DNA of 64,000 bases from the NCBI GenBank assembly GCA_963717945.1, contig CAVQXT010000007.1:1054001-1118000 (forward strand), given 5' to 3'. Both the position numbers and the translations under genes were made by a program. The notes beneath the pieces were generated by a model. The model did no database searches. It saw only the letters and a list, made by a program, of their open reading frames with translations, and was not told where the DNA came from. This document shows positions 16,754 through 24,548 of the stretch, one piece after another. Source of the stretch: FEN-299 sp963717945 (GTDB lineage: Bacteria; Acidobacteriota; Vicinamibacteria; Vicinamibacterales; Fen-181). Each line of letters begins with the position of its first letter. The first letter of the stretch is position 1.

Positions 16754-17844
16754 CTCGCGCCTCCCCTCATCCGCAGCCGGAGTCTCGCGAGCAGAGCCAT
16801 GGCACCCATGGCGAGGCCCCCAAGAAGGAGGAAGAACAGGTAGCGGGGCAGCACGGCCCACCACCAGTCGAAACACTTGGCGTAGACGAACAGCACCAGG
16901 AAGGCGCTGGCCGCGTTTGCCACTTCCGGCCACCTGCGGCGGATTCCGAACCAGATCGCGACGACGGGCAGGCCGAATCCGAGGATGTCGTAAACGGCTT
17001 GCAGGACCGGGAGCGGCAGGAACTGGTAGCTGAACGCCTCCGTCCCGGTCGCGAGGAAGAGCAGCGGCAGCAGGAGCGCCGCCACACCCACGAGGCGCCA
17101 GACCTGGGCGAACCCCTCGTGCCGGACCGCGGGACGCCAGAACGAGAGGGCGAAGGCGGCGGCTCCCAGCGGGACCAGCGGCTCGGGCCGCTGGAGAAGG
17201 ATCGCCCAGTCCAGGCCTGTCGCCTGGGCCGTCAGGCCGACGACGTAACCCATCGCCGCGGCGAGGCCGGCTGCCAGGAGGAGCCGCAGACCGTAGGCGT
17301 ACGCCACCGCCAGCGCAAACGCCGACCACGCGATCAGGATGTTCGGGGACGGCGTCATGTCGAAGATGGTGCCCACCACGCCCAGGTTCAGCGCGAACCC
17401 CGCGGCGGCGATGATCGAGAGGACCGAGGCGATGTATCGCGTCGGTTCCCTCCGCACGGCAACCTCGACGGCCAGAAGCAGGACGAGCGGCGTCGCGACG
17501 AGCAGCGCGATCTGCGCCGGCGTCGTCATCAATCCCCAGAACCGGTAGAAGAAGAGGACGATGCCGGCGCTCAGCGTGACCGCGCCAATCAGCGAGGCCA
17601 CCCGCATGCCGAGCGTCATCTGGCGCTGGCTCTCGGTCCGGTCCACGTCGAATTGTCTGGTGAGCGCGGCCAGCAGGTCGGCGTGGTGGCGCTCGACGCG
17701 GGCCCGGTCCTCCGGGCCGAGGGAGACGACTCCGTCGCGCTCCAGCTCTGCCAGCTCACGGCCGAACGCGCTTATCTGATCGGCCCGTCGCTGTGCGTCC
17801 TGCCGGGCTCCGCTCGAGGACGCGCCCCGATCCTGGCTGGCCAT
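16750..17844 (-). CDS. DUF2157 multi-pass membrane protein
   Basis: 364 residues from ATG 17844, which has GGAGGT eight bases upstream. The N-terminal 80 residues are soluble and charged (ADQISAFGRELAELERDGVV). Then come about ten membrane helices beginning at MRVASLIGAVTLSAGIVLFF, ending in RLRLRMRGGAR. This is the layout of DUF2157 proteins. The function of the family is unknown; the overlapping gene downstream is its usual partner. Confidence 0.75.
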   Translation of the reverse strand: MASQDRGASSSGARQDAQRRADQISAFGRELAELERDGVVSLGPEDRARVERHHADLLAALTRQFDVDRTESQRQMTLGMRVASLIGAVTLSAGIVLFFYRFWGLMTTPAQIALLVATPLVLLLAVEVAVRREPTRYIASVLSIIAAAGFALNLGVVGTIFDMTPSPNILIAWSAFALAVAYAYGLRLLLAAGLAAAMGYVVGLTAQATGLDWAILLQRPEPLVPLGAAAFALSFWRPAVRHEGFAQVWRLVGVAALLLPLLFLATGTEAFSYQFLPLPVLQAVYDILGFGLPVVAIWFGIRRRWPEVANAASAFLVLFVYAKCFDWWWAVLPRYLFFLLLGGLAMGAMALLARLRLRMRGGAR

Positions 17845-17898
17845 CGTGTCGTACCTCCGGTTCTGGTCGAGGAGTCCTGACGGCAACCGGGGCCAAGG

Positions 17899-18408
17899 TT
17901 ACAGGGGATCAAGCGGGCGCTGTCCCGTCAACTGCCGGTGCATCCGCCGGGCGAGAACGGGAACGGCCAGGGCCACGTCGGGCGACAGCCCTTCCCCGAT
18001 CCGGTCGACGTCGGCGACCTCGACGGCGTAGATATCGATCGCGTCCGGCATCGGGACGCCGGCAACCCGGGCCAGGGCCAGCGCGTCGCCGACCGACACG
18101 TCATGGGCCCCGATGAGCCGCCCGGAGCCGGCGACATCGTCCGGAGCGAGCCGGCGGATCCGGCCCGGCACGGGCTCGGCCATGGCCAGGCAGTCGATGA
18201 TGATCGCCCGGGAAGCGCCCGTCAGAAGGTCCAGCAGTTCGAGGCCGGCGCGGGTGCTGGTGACCACGCGCACGCCGGGCACCGGCTCGGCCTCCAGCAG
18301 GAGGGCGAGGGCCTCCGCCGCACGCAGGCCGACCGCGTCGTCGTAACGGACAGGATTACCGAGGCCGATGACGACCGTGTCCGGGACACCGCGTGCCGGC
18401 GGCGTCAT
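17899..18408 (-). CDS. [NiFe] hydrogenase maturation protease
   Basis: 169 residues. GLGNPVRYDDAVGLRAAEA is the HyaD/HycI-family nickel-binding signature, and the second acidic site is seen in IIIDCLAM. These proteases clip the C-terminal extension of the hydrogenase large subunit after nickel insertion, next to the last conserved histidine. The large subunit encoded at 21470-22981 has such an extension. The ATG at 18408 overlaps the stop of the membrane subunit gene by four bases, so this is the last gene of the hydrogenase-Hdr operon. Confidence 0.9.
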   Translation of the reverse strand: MTPPARGVPDTVVIGLGNPVRYDDAVGLRAAEALALLLEAEPVPGVRVVTSTRAGLELLDLLTGASRAIIIDCLAMAEPVPGRIRRLAPDDVAGSGRLIGAHDVSVGDALALARVAGVPMPDAIDIYAVEVADVDRIGEGLSPDVALAVPVLARRMHRQLTGQRPLDPL

Positions 18409-19592
18409 CGGGCGACGGCCCGGGCACGGCGCGGCGCCTGGACCGGCGCCGGCTGCCTTGCCTGGGCGGCCTCGCGGACGGCGACCAGATACTGGGCGAC
18501 CGGCCGGAACACCAGGTGGTTCCACTTCCCGAACGGCACTTCGACGATGAGCATCGGCACCGCGATCATCAGGTGCGCGACGTAGAGCCCGTAGGTCGGC
18601 CACGGCATGTCCATCAGCCGGACGATGTGCAGGAGGATCCCGGACAGCGCCGTGAGGAAGAGCAGCACGAGGAACGTCCAGTCGCTGGCGTGCGAGAACC
18701 GGTAGTGCTGCTCCCGTTTCCGCAGCCGCCCCCGCATGGCGAGCAGCGTGATCCACAGGATGGTCGCCGTTCCGTAGTAACCGAAGAGCGCCGTGTAGTG
18801 GAAGTCCGCGTGCTCGCGCTGGAACGCGGGAAGGAACACGACCACCAGCAGCAGCATCGTCGCGTACCCGGTCATGAGGAGGAAGTGCAGCAGCCACCGG
18901 ACCCGCGTGTCGTTGTCGCACTGGAGCCAGCGTTTCTGCGTCGCGCCGTGAACGACGATTTCATAGGCCTTGCCCACCCATAGCGAGAGCGGGACCTTCA
19001 GGTGGCCCATTCCCTTCCTGACGAACGCGACCATGCGGGCCGCGTTGATCCCCAGCAGGACGACGAGAAGTCCGGCGAGCGTCCAGTCTCCGTAATGCAC
19101 GATCCGGGTGGGCGCGAACAAATCGAGCCTCACGTGCGCCGCCGCGTCGGCGTCGATCGCCTGGAACCCGAACGGCAGGCCGAGCCAGCCGGGGACGACG
19201 AACAGGGCCAGCACGAAGAGGGCCATCACGGCGAGCAGGCCGAACTCCCACGCTTCCGACAGGTAGAGGCGGCGCGAGAGGCCGGTCCAGTCGTACCGGC
19301 TGACGAGCCAGCGGCGGGTCGCCATCATGACCTCGCCGGGCTCGGCATCGCGCGGGCACGTGGACGAACAGGTGCCGCAGTAATAGCAGAGCCACGGCTC
19401 GGGCGACTCGAGCAGCCGGTCGGTGAGGCCGACCTGGAGGTACCGGATGATCTTGCGCGGAAAGACCGTGTCGCCCTTCGACAGGCCGCAGACGGCGGTG
19501 CAGTTGCCGCAGCTGAAACAGCGGCCGATCGTCTGACCGCCGAAGGCGGCCAGCTCGTCGGCCAGCGTCGGATCCACTCGGTAGTGCTGCAT
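18405..19592 (-). CDS. QmoC-like fusion of HdrC [4Fe-4S] domain and cytochrome b membrane domain
   Basis: 395 residues. The N-terminal 100 residues carry two [4Fe-4S] motifs, CFSCGNCTAVC and CYYCGTCSSTCP, as in HdrC. The rest has about six membrane helices with histidines suited to heme b (WLLHFLLMTGY, GILLHIVRLMDMPW, YVAHLMIAVPMLIVEVPFGK), like HdrE/NarI. The same fusion and length occur in QmoC of sulfate reducers, which exchanges electrons with the quinone pool. Here it sits in a hydrogenase operon, so it probably links the soluble Hdr-hydrogenase part to quinones. No CCG (HdrB) domain is encoded with it. Confidence 0.85.
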   Translation of the reverse strand: MQHYRVDPTLADELAAFGGQTIGRCFSCGNCTAVCGLSKGDTVFPRKIIRYLQVGLTDRLLESPEPWLCYYCGTCSSTCPRDAEPGEVMMATRRWLVSRYDWTGLSRRLYLSEAWEFGLLAVMALFVLALFVVPGWLGLPFGFQAIDADAAAHVRLDLFAPTRIVHYGDWTLAGLLVVLLGINAARMVAFVRKGMGHLKVPLSLWVGKAYEIVVHGATQKRWLQCDNDTRVRWLLHFLLMTGYATMLLLVVVFLPAFQREHADFHYTALFGYYGTATILWITLLAMRGRLRKREQHYRFSHASDWTFLVLLFLTALSGILLHIVRLMDMPWPTYGLYVAHLMIAVPMLIVEVPFGKWNHLVFRPVAQYLVAVREAAQARQPAPVQAPRRARAVAR

Positions 19593-19594
19593 GG

Positions 19595-19897
19595 TCAGGC
19601 TCCCGCGAGCGTGTAGAGCAAGTACCCGTTCTCTTCGGGCCCGTCGAGAACTTCGCCGTACCGCCGCATGGCCATCAGGTGCCACATCACGTCGGGCGAC
19701 GGGATGCCGGTCTCGGCCGCCAGTTGCGGCACGGTGCGGGGGCCCGCCTTCAGCGCGGTGCGCAGGGCCTTGTAGACCTTCTGCTGGTTGCTGACGTAGG
19801 CCTTGAGCTCGCTCGAGACGCCGCCGCGCCGCTCGCGCAGCGCCTCGATTGCGCGCTTCGGTTTCGCCGGGGTCGGCGACGGGATCGAGTCGGTCAT
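19595..19897 (-). CDS. Small winged-helix protein in the hydrogenase-Hdr operon
   Basis: 100 residues. The C-terminal 65 residues form a winged-helix pattern: YKALRTALKAGPRTVPQLA, then the recognition-type helix PSPDVMWHLMAMRRYGEV, and a wing ending NGYLLYTLAG. The first 35 residues are proline-rich and basic. It ends two bases before the membrane subunit start, so it is co-expressed with the complex. It may be a regulator or a structural adaptor. There is no cysteine, so it does not sense redox state through an Fe-S cluster. Confidence 0.75.
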   Translation of the reverse strand: MTDSIPSPTPAKPKRAIEALRERRGGVSSELKAYVSNQQKVYKALRTALKAGPRTVPQLAAETGIPSPDVMWHLMAMRRYGEVLDGPEENGYLLYTLAGA

Positions 19898-19938
19898 CGC
19901 GATTCTCCCAGTCGGATTCCCACCGACATGTCCGCCTC

Positions 19939-19997
19939 GGCAAGGCTGAAGCCTCGCCCTACCCGTGTTTCCTGTAGGGCGACCCTTTAGGGTTGCC
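19939..19997. repeat. R3 REP-like pair inside the operon
   Basis: Two GTAG-headed hairpins face each other: GTAGGGCGAGGCTTCAGCC on the minus strand (19962-19939) and GTAGGGCGACCCTTTAGGG on the plus strand (19974-19997). Head-to-head pairs of REPs are the usual BIME form. The pair fills the gap between two operon genes and could shape mRNA stability there. Confidence 0.65.
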
Positions 19998-19998
19998 G

Positions 19999-21315
19999 TC
20001 AAGCCACGGCCGCGTGGCTTCGCGTCCGCCATCGGGTCCGTATCAGGTGGTTCGCCGCCGCCATCGCCGCCTCGCCCGCTTCGACGATGGCGTCGGGGAT
20101 GTCCTTCGGACCGGCCGCGACTCCGCCGACGAACACGCCCGGAAGCGTCGTGAACGACGGGTTCAGCTTGATCTCCGGCGTCTCGACGAACCCGTCGTCC
20201 GCCTCGGCGATGTCGATGACGCCTTCCGCGTGCCACCCCGGGATCAACCCCTGGCTCAGGACGACCAGGTCGTAGCGGTGCTCGTCCACGCGCCCGTTCT
20301 CGTCGAGCAGCTCGACGCGCAGGATCAGGTCGAAGTTGTCCGCTTCGGTGATCCGCGCGACCTTGCCCTTGACGACCCGGACCCCCTCGCGCACCGCGCG
20401 CCGGTAGAACTGCTCGTACCCCTTGCCGAACGCGCGGATGTCCATGTAGTAGAGCGTGACCTCGACGCCGTGGATGTAGTGCGTCAGGAGCAGCGCCTGC
20501 TTGAGCGCGTACATGCAGCAGACGCGGGAGCAGTAGGGCACGCCGATCGACCGGTCGCGGCTGCCGGCGCACTGGATGTAAGCGATCGACTTCGGGATCC
20601 TCCCGTCGGCCGGGCGCAGCACGCGGCCGTACGGCCCGTTGCTGGACTGGATCCGCTCCATCGCGAGCGGGTTCATCACGTTGGCCAGCCGGCCGCCGCC
20701 GTACTCGGCCTTCCTGCCCATCGGCAGGACGTCGAGGCCGGTGGCCACGATGACCGCGCCGACGTCCACGTGGACCGTGCGCGCCTCGGCGGTGAAATCG
20801 AGGCAGTGTGTCGGGCAGACCTTCTCGCACTTGCCGCAGAAGAGGCAGTGCTCGACGTCGAGGACCGCCTTCTGCGGGATCGCGTTGCCGTGGGGAATGT
20901 AGATGGCGCGCCGCGCGCCGAGCCCGTAGTCGAACTCGTGCGGCACCTCGACCGGGCAGGCCAGCTCGCACTCGTCGCAGCCGATGCACGTGTCTTCGTC
21001 CAGGTACCGCGGCTTGCACTCGAGCTCGGCGCGGAACCCGGTGCCCACCGGTTCGACCTGGCGGACCTCCGTATACGTCTGCAGGCGGATCCGGGGATGG
21101 TGGGCCGACTCGGCCATGCGCGGCGTGCAGATGCAGCTCGAGCAGTCGAGCGTCGGGAAGACCTTGTTGAGGCCGACCATCACGCCGCCGATCGACGGCG
21201 TCCGCTCGACGAGAAGGACCTCGAAGCCCTGCTCGCCGAGGTCGAGCGCGGCCTGCATCCCGGCAATCCCCCCGCCGATCACCATCGCGTCGTAGCGATT
21301 GCGCATTTCGGCCAT
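19999..21315 (-). CDS. HdrA-like flavoprotein, short form with inserted ferredoxin domain
   Basis: 438 residues. A GIAGMQAALDLGEQGFEV FAD-binding fold at the N-terminus is followed by PTLDCSSCICTPRM, the HdrA cysteine motif, then two [4Fe-4S] motifs, CIGCDECELACP (near 125) and CLFCGKCEKVCP (near 165). The C-terminal half carries QCAGSRD and CSRVCCMYALKQA, also HdrA hallmarks, and GVFVGGVAAGPKDI closing the FAD fold. It lacks the long N-terminal region and C-terminal ferredoxin of full HdrA, so it is about the size of QmoA. It likely carries electrons between the other operon products in the cytoplasm. Confidence 0.87.
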   Translation of the reverse strand: MAEMRNRYDAMVIGGGIAGMQAALDLGEQGFEVLLVERTPSIGGVMVGLNKVFPTLDCSSCICTPRMAESAHHPRIRLQTYTEVRQVEPVGTGFRAELECKPRYLDEDTCIGCDECELACPVEVPHEFDYGLGARRAIYIPHGNAIPQKAVLDVEHCLFCGKCEKVCPTHCLDFTAEARTVHVDVGAVIVATGLDVLPMGRKAEYGGGRLANVMNPLAMERIQSSNGPYGRVLRPADGRIPKSIAYIQCAGSRDRSIGVPYCSRVCCMYALKQALLLTHYIHGVEVTLYYMDIRAFGKGYEQFYRRAVREGVRVVKGKVARITEADNFDLILRVELLDENGRVDEHRYDLVVLSQGLIPGWHAEGVIDIAEADDGFVETPEIKLNPSFTTLPGVFVGGVAAGPKDIPDAIVEAGEAAMAAANHLIRTRWRTRSHAAVA

Positions 21316-21342
21316 ACTGCGAACTCCGAAGCGTCAGCGATG

Positions 21343-21478
21343 GCGCAGGGCTGAAGCCCTGCGCTATCTGCAGAGACTACTGATACCGCAGGGCTTCAGC
21401 CCTGCGCGTCGCGGCTTCAGCCCTGCGCGTCGCGGCTTCAGCCCTGCGCGTCGCGGCTTCAGCCCTGCGCTATCTGCC
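21343..21478. repeat. R2 palindrome cluster between hydrogenase large subunit and HdrA genes
   Basis: Starts with GCGCAGGGCTGAAGCCCTGC followed by GCTATCTGCAG, then carries four further copies of GGCTTCAGCCCTGCGC in tandem with CGTCGC spacers. The last copy runs into the end of the large subunit gene: its TAG stop codon (21470-21472) is part of the repeat's CTATC tail. Other copies lie at 7153-7227 and 30245-30366. Confidence 0.78.
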
Positions 21479-22981
21479 CCTCTCCTCGATCACTCTCCCG
21501 TCCGCCTCTCTCACGCGCACCACCATCGGCATCTGGCCCGGCAGGCTGTGCGTGGCGCAGCCGAAGCACGGGTCGTAGGCGCGAAACGCCATCTCGATCA
21601 TGTTCAGCACGCCCTCGGTGACGTCGCTGCCGCGGTGGATCAGCCCCTGCGCCGCCTTCTTGATCGACATGCAGATGGCGGCGTGGTTGTTCGTCGTTCC
21701 CACGACCAGGTTGGCCTTGCGGACCAGGCCGTTCTCGTCGGTGACGTAGTGGTGCACCAGCGTGCCGCGCGGCGCTTCGACGATGCCGACGCCCTCGGTC
21801 GGCGTGTCGTGGGGGATGACCCGGTAGTTCTCGGTGTGGGTCAGCTCGGGATGGCGCACCAGTTCGAGCGCGCGCTCGGCGGCGTTCACCATCTCGACGA
21901 CGCGGGCCCAGTGGATCGCCAGCGTGTGGTGGACCATCGTCCGGCCGCTGCGGTCGCCGGTGAGCGTCTCGAAGTACTCCTCGTAGGCCTCCTGGGCGAG
22001 CGGCGTGCTCATCGAGTCGGCGACGTTGAGGCGTGCCTGCGGCGTCGCGCGGTAGACGCCCGACTGCTTGCCGTCCACGAACCCCTTCCACCCGACCTGC
22101 GTCAGGTAGGGGAATTTCAGGTACGTCCAGGGCTCGACGCGCTCGGCGATGTGCTTGGCGTAGTCGCGCGCGGCGTACTTGCACAGCTCGTGCCCGTCGG
22201 GATCGACGACGCGCACCTTGCCGTCGTAGAAGTTGGTGCGGTTCTTGTCGTCGACGAGCCCCATCGAGTAGGTCCGGTGGAAGTACGGCCCGTTGAGGAT
22301 CAGGTCCACGTACTGCGCGTTGGCCAGGACCTGCTCGTGCAGCACGACGAGCGTGAAGCGGGAGAACTCGACCATCGCCCGAGCAATCTCCTCCAGGCGG
22401 TCGCGCTCCTGCGCGGTGATCGGCTTGGAGACGCCTCCCGGGATGGCGTTCTCCGGGTTCACGGGCCGTCCGCCGAAGATGGACGCGGCCTCGTGCCCCC
22501 ACTTCCTGGCCAGGATGACCTTCCGTCCCACTTCGACGCCGAGCTTCCTGATGACGCCGACGAGATTGCGCTCGGCCGGGTCGCTCGTCGGGCCCATCAC
22601 GAAGTCGGGGGCCGCCAGCGCGTAGAAGTGGGTCGCGTGGTCGGTCACGTAGAAGATGTCGTATTGCAGCTCCCGGATGAGGCGGGCGGTCAGCGGCAGC
22701 GAGACCTTGTAGACGGCGTCGCAGGCCTTGGCCGAGGCCATCAGGTGCGCCTCCGGGCACACGCCGCAGATGCGCGGCGTGATCCGGGGCATCTCCTCGA
22801 CGGGGCGCCCCTCGCAGAACTTCTCGAAGCCGCGCAGCTCGGGGATCTGGAGGAAGCAGTCGGCGACGTTTCCCTCGGCGTCGAGGAAGATGTCGATCTT
22901 GCCGTGGCCCTCGAGGCGCGTAATCGGGTCGATGCTGATCCGCCGGCCGGGGCTCGCGGCGGGTTCGGCTGCAGTAGTCAT
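21470..22981 (-). CDS. [NiFe] hydrogenase large subunit (MvhA/HoxH-like group 3)
   Basis: 503 residues. The nickel ligands lie in RICGVCPEAH near the N-terminus and DPCFGCATH near the C-terminus; the usual serine of the second motif is glycine here. The opening ISIDPITRLEGHGKIDI is the conserved E-containing L0 motif. A C-terminal tail of about 27 residues after ATH fits removal by the maturation protease at the operon end. No signal is present, so the enzyme is cytoplasmic. With the neighbouring MvhD and HdrA genes it resembles group 3c heterodisulfide-reductase-linked hydrogenases. Twenty bases separate it from the small subunit gene. Confidence 0.92.
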   Translation of the reverse strand: MTTAAEPAASPGRRISIDPITRLEGHGKIDIFLDAEGNVADCFLQIPELRGFEKFCEGRPVEEMPRITPRICGVCPEAHLMASAKACDAVYKVSLPLTARLIRELQYDIFYVTDHATHFYALAAPDFVMGPTSDPAERNLVGVIRKLGVEVGRKVILARKWGHEAASIFGGRPVNPENAIPGGVSKPITAQERDRLEEIARAMVEFSRFTLVVLHEQVLANAQYVDLILNGPYFHRTYSMGLVDDKNRTNFYDGKVRVVDPDGHELCKYAARDYAKHIAERVEPWTYLKFPYLTQVGWKGFVDGKQSGVYRATPQARLNVADSMSTPLAQEAYEEYFETLTGDRSGRTMVHHTLAIHWARVVEMVNAAERALELVRHPELTHTENYRVIPHDTPTEGVGIVEAPRGTLVHHYVTDENGLVRKANLVVGTTNNHAAICMSIKKAAQGLIHRGSDVTEGVLNMIEMAFRAYDPCFGCATHSLPGQMPMVVRVREADGRVIEERGR

Positions 22982-23001
22982 CGTGTGCTCCTCGTCCGCC
23001 G

Positions 23002-23994
23002 TTACCGATGGGCCCTGAGGGCGCTCGACGCCAGGCTGAAGCGATAGAAGGTGCCGGTCGGGTCGGCGATCTGGTCCACGATCTCTCGCGCCTGCTCCTC
23101 GGTCGTCGCGTCGATGAGCGACCCGACGGCGCTCAGCATCGCGGTGCCCTGGTCGCGCGCCGCGCCGGCCGCGCCGTAGCAGCCGCGGCATGCGAGCTCG
23201 GCCTTCGTGCAGAGCGCGCCGCAGCCGCTGCGCGTCGCCGCTCCCAGGCAGAGGTAGCCCTGCTCCAGCAGGCAGAGATTGGGCTCGGGAACCGACAGGT
23301 GCGGCCGCTTGAACTCGCTGATGCGCGTCTTGCGCTTCTCCCGGTGGCACTCGTCGCACACCGACTTGCCGTCGCACCCGACGCGGGCCTCGTCGTTCGC
23401 GGCCGGCACTTCACCGGCCGCCACCGCCTGCAGCACCTTCCAGACCTGGTCGCCGACGGGAGGGCAGCCGGGCACCTGGTAGTCGACCGGGACGATGTCC
23501 GCGAGCCGGAGCACCTGCGGGTAGAAGCGGGGAAGCGTCAGGTCACCCTGCGGCGTCGGCCAGACCGGCTGCGGCGTGGTCTTGTTCGGGTTCTGCAGCG
23601 TCGGGTTGCTGTGATAGGCCGCGTCGTAGATCTCGGCCGCTGACGTCAGGTTGGCGAGGGCGGGGATGCCGCCGTCCATCGCGCACGCGCCGTAGGCCAC
23701 CAGCGTCCGGCTCTTCAGCCGGAGGAGGCGGACGATCTCCTCCTGCTCCGAGCTGCGGATGGCCCCGCTCGACAGGCAGACGTCGATGAAGCCGTCGGGG
23801 TAGCCGGCGACGGTGGCGTACTTGAAATCGGCCACGCACGGCCAGAAGACGATGTCGGCGACCTCGACCAGCTCGAGGAGGTGTTCGGCGATCTCCAGCA
23901 CCGAGATGTCGCAGCCGCCGCAGCTCGACGCCCAGTACACGCCGATCCGCAGCTTGCCCGGCTGTCGCGGGCGGCTCTCCATCGTGGCGGTCAT
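23002..23994 (-). CDS. [NiFe] hydrogenase small subunit (MvhG-like)
   Basis: 330 residues, no Tat signal. The proximal cluster cysteines appear in SSCGGCDISVLEI, YGACAMDGGIPAL and VPGCPP. Further cysteines (VGCDGKSVCDECH, NLCLLEQGYLCLG, SGCGALC, ACRGCYG) supply the medial and distal clusters, and CRGCYG is typical of MvhG-type subunits. It relays electrons between the nickel site and MvhD/HdrA. The start at 23994 overlaps the MvhD stop (ATGA), so the two proteins are translated together. Confidence 0.9.
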   Translation of the reverse strand: MTATMESRPRQPGKLRIGVYWASSCGGCDISVLEIAEHLLELVEVADIVFWPCVADFKYATVAGYPDGFIDVCLSSGAIRSSEQEEIVRLLRLKSRTLVAYGACAMDGGIPALANLTSAAEIYDAAYHSNPTLQNPNKTTPQPVWPTPQGDLTLPRFYPQVLRLADIVPVDYQVPGCPPVGDQVWKVLQAVAAGEVPAANDEARVGCDGKSVCDECHREKRKTRISEFKRPHLSVPEPNLCLLEQGYLCLGAATRSGCGALCTKAELACRGCYGAAGAARDQGTAMLSAVGSLIDATTEEQAREIVDQIADPTGTFYRFSLASSALRAHR

Positions 23995-24506
23995 GCCGCG
24001 CCTCCCCACGGATGCAGGTCCTGTCCGTGCCCGACGCCGCGCTCGCGCATGCGCCCGGGCCAGTCGAGCGGCCCGACCTGCCGCACCTGCTCGGTCACCT
24101 GGCGGACGAGGCGGGCGAACTTCTCGCCTTCGGCCGCGGAGACCCACTCGTGCACGAACCGCTCCGGCTCGATCCCGAAGTCCTGGAGCACCCGCGCCAC
24201 CATCGGCATGCGCGCCATCGTCTTGTGGTTGCCCGCGATGTAGTGGCAATCGCCGATGTGGCAGCCGCAGACCATGACGCCGTCGGCGCCGCGGGCGAAG
24301 GCGGACATGACGAGATCGGGGTCGATCCGCCCGGAGCACATCACGCGGATGATGTCGACGCTGGCCGGGTACTTGAGCCGGGCCGTGCCCGCGTTGTCGG
24401 CGCCGGTGTACGAGCACCAGTAGCAGAGAAACGCGATGATCCGCGGCTCCCACGGCCGGGCCGGCGTCGCGGTTTCAGGCATCGTCACGTGTTCGACCTC
24501 AGGCAT
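23991..24506 (-). CDS. MvhD-like hydrogenase iron-sulfur subunit
   Basis: 171 residues. The cysteines LCYWCSY, VMCSGRIDP and VCGCHIGDCHY make up the MvhD [2Fe-2S]-type signature, followed by ARVLQDFGIEPERFVHEWVSA, also conserved. MvhD bridges the hydrogenase and HdrA in methanogen MvhADG-HdrABC and is fused to HdrA in QmoB. The gene lies 42 bases after the long hdrA and overlaps the small subunit gene by four bases. Confidence 0.9.
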   Translation of the reverse strand: MPEVEHVTMPETATPARPWEPRIIAFLCYWCSYTGADNAGTARLKYPASVDIIRVMCSGRIDPDLVMSAFARGADGVMVCGCHIGDCHYIAGNHKTMARMPMVARVLQDFGIEPERFVHEWVSAAEGEKFARLVRQVTEQVRQVGPLDWPGRMRERGVGHGQDLHPWGGAA

Positions 24507-24548
24507 GGCACCCCCAGGGCCTGCGGGCGCCCGGGCTCCCGCACGCGG

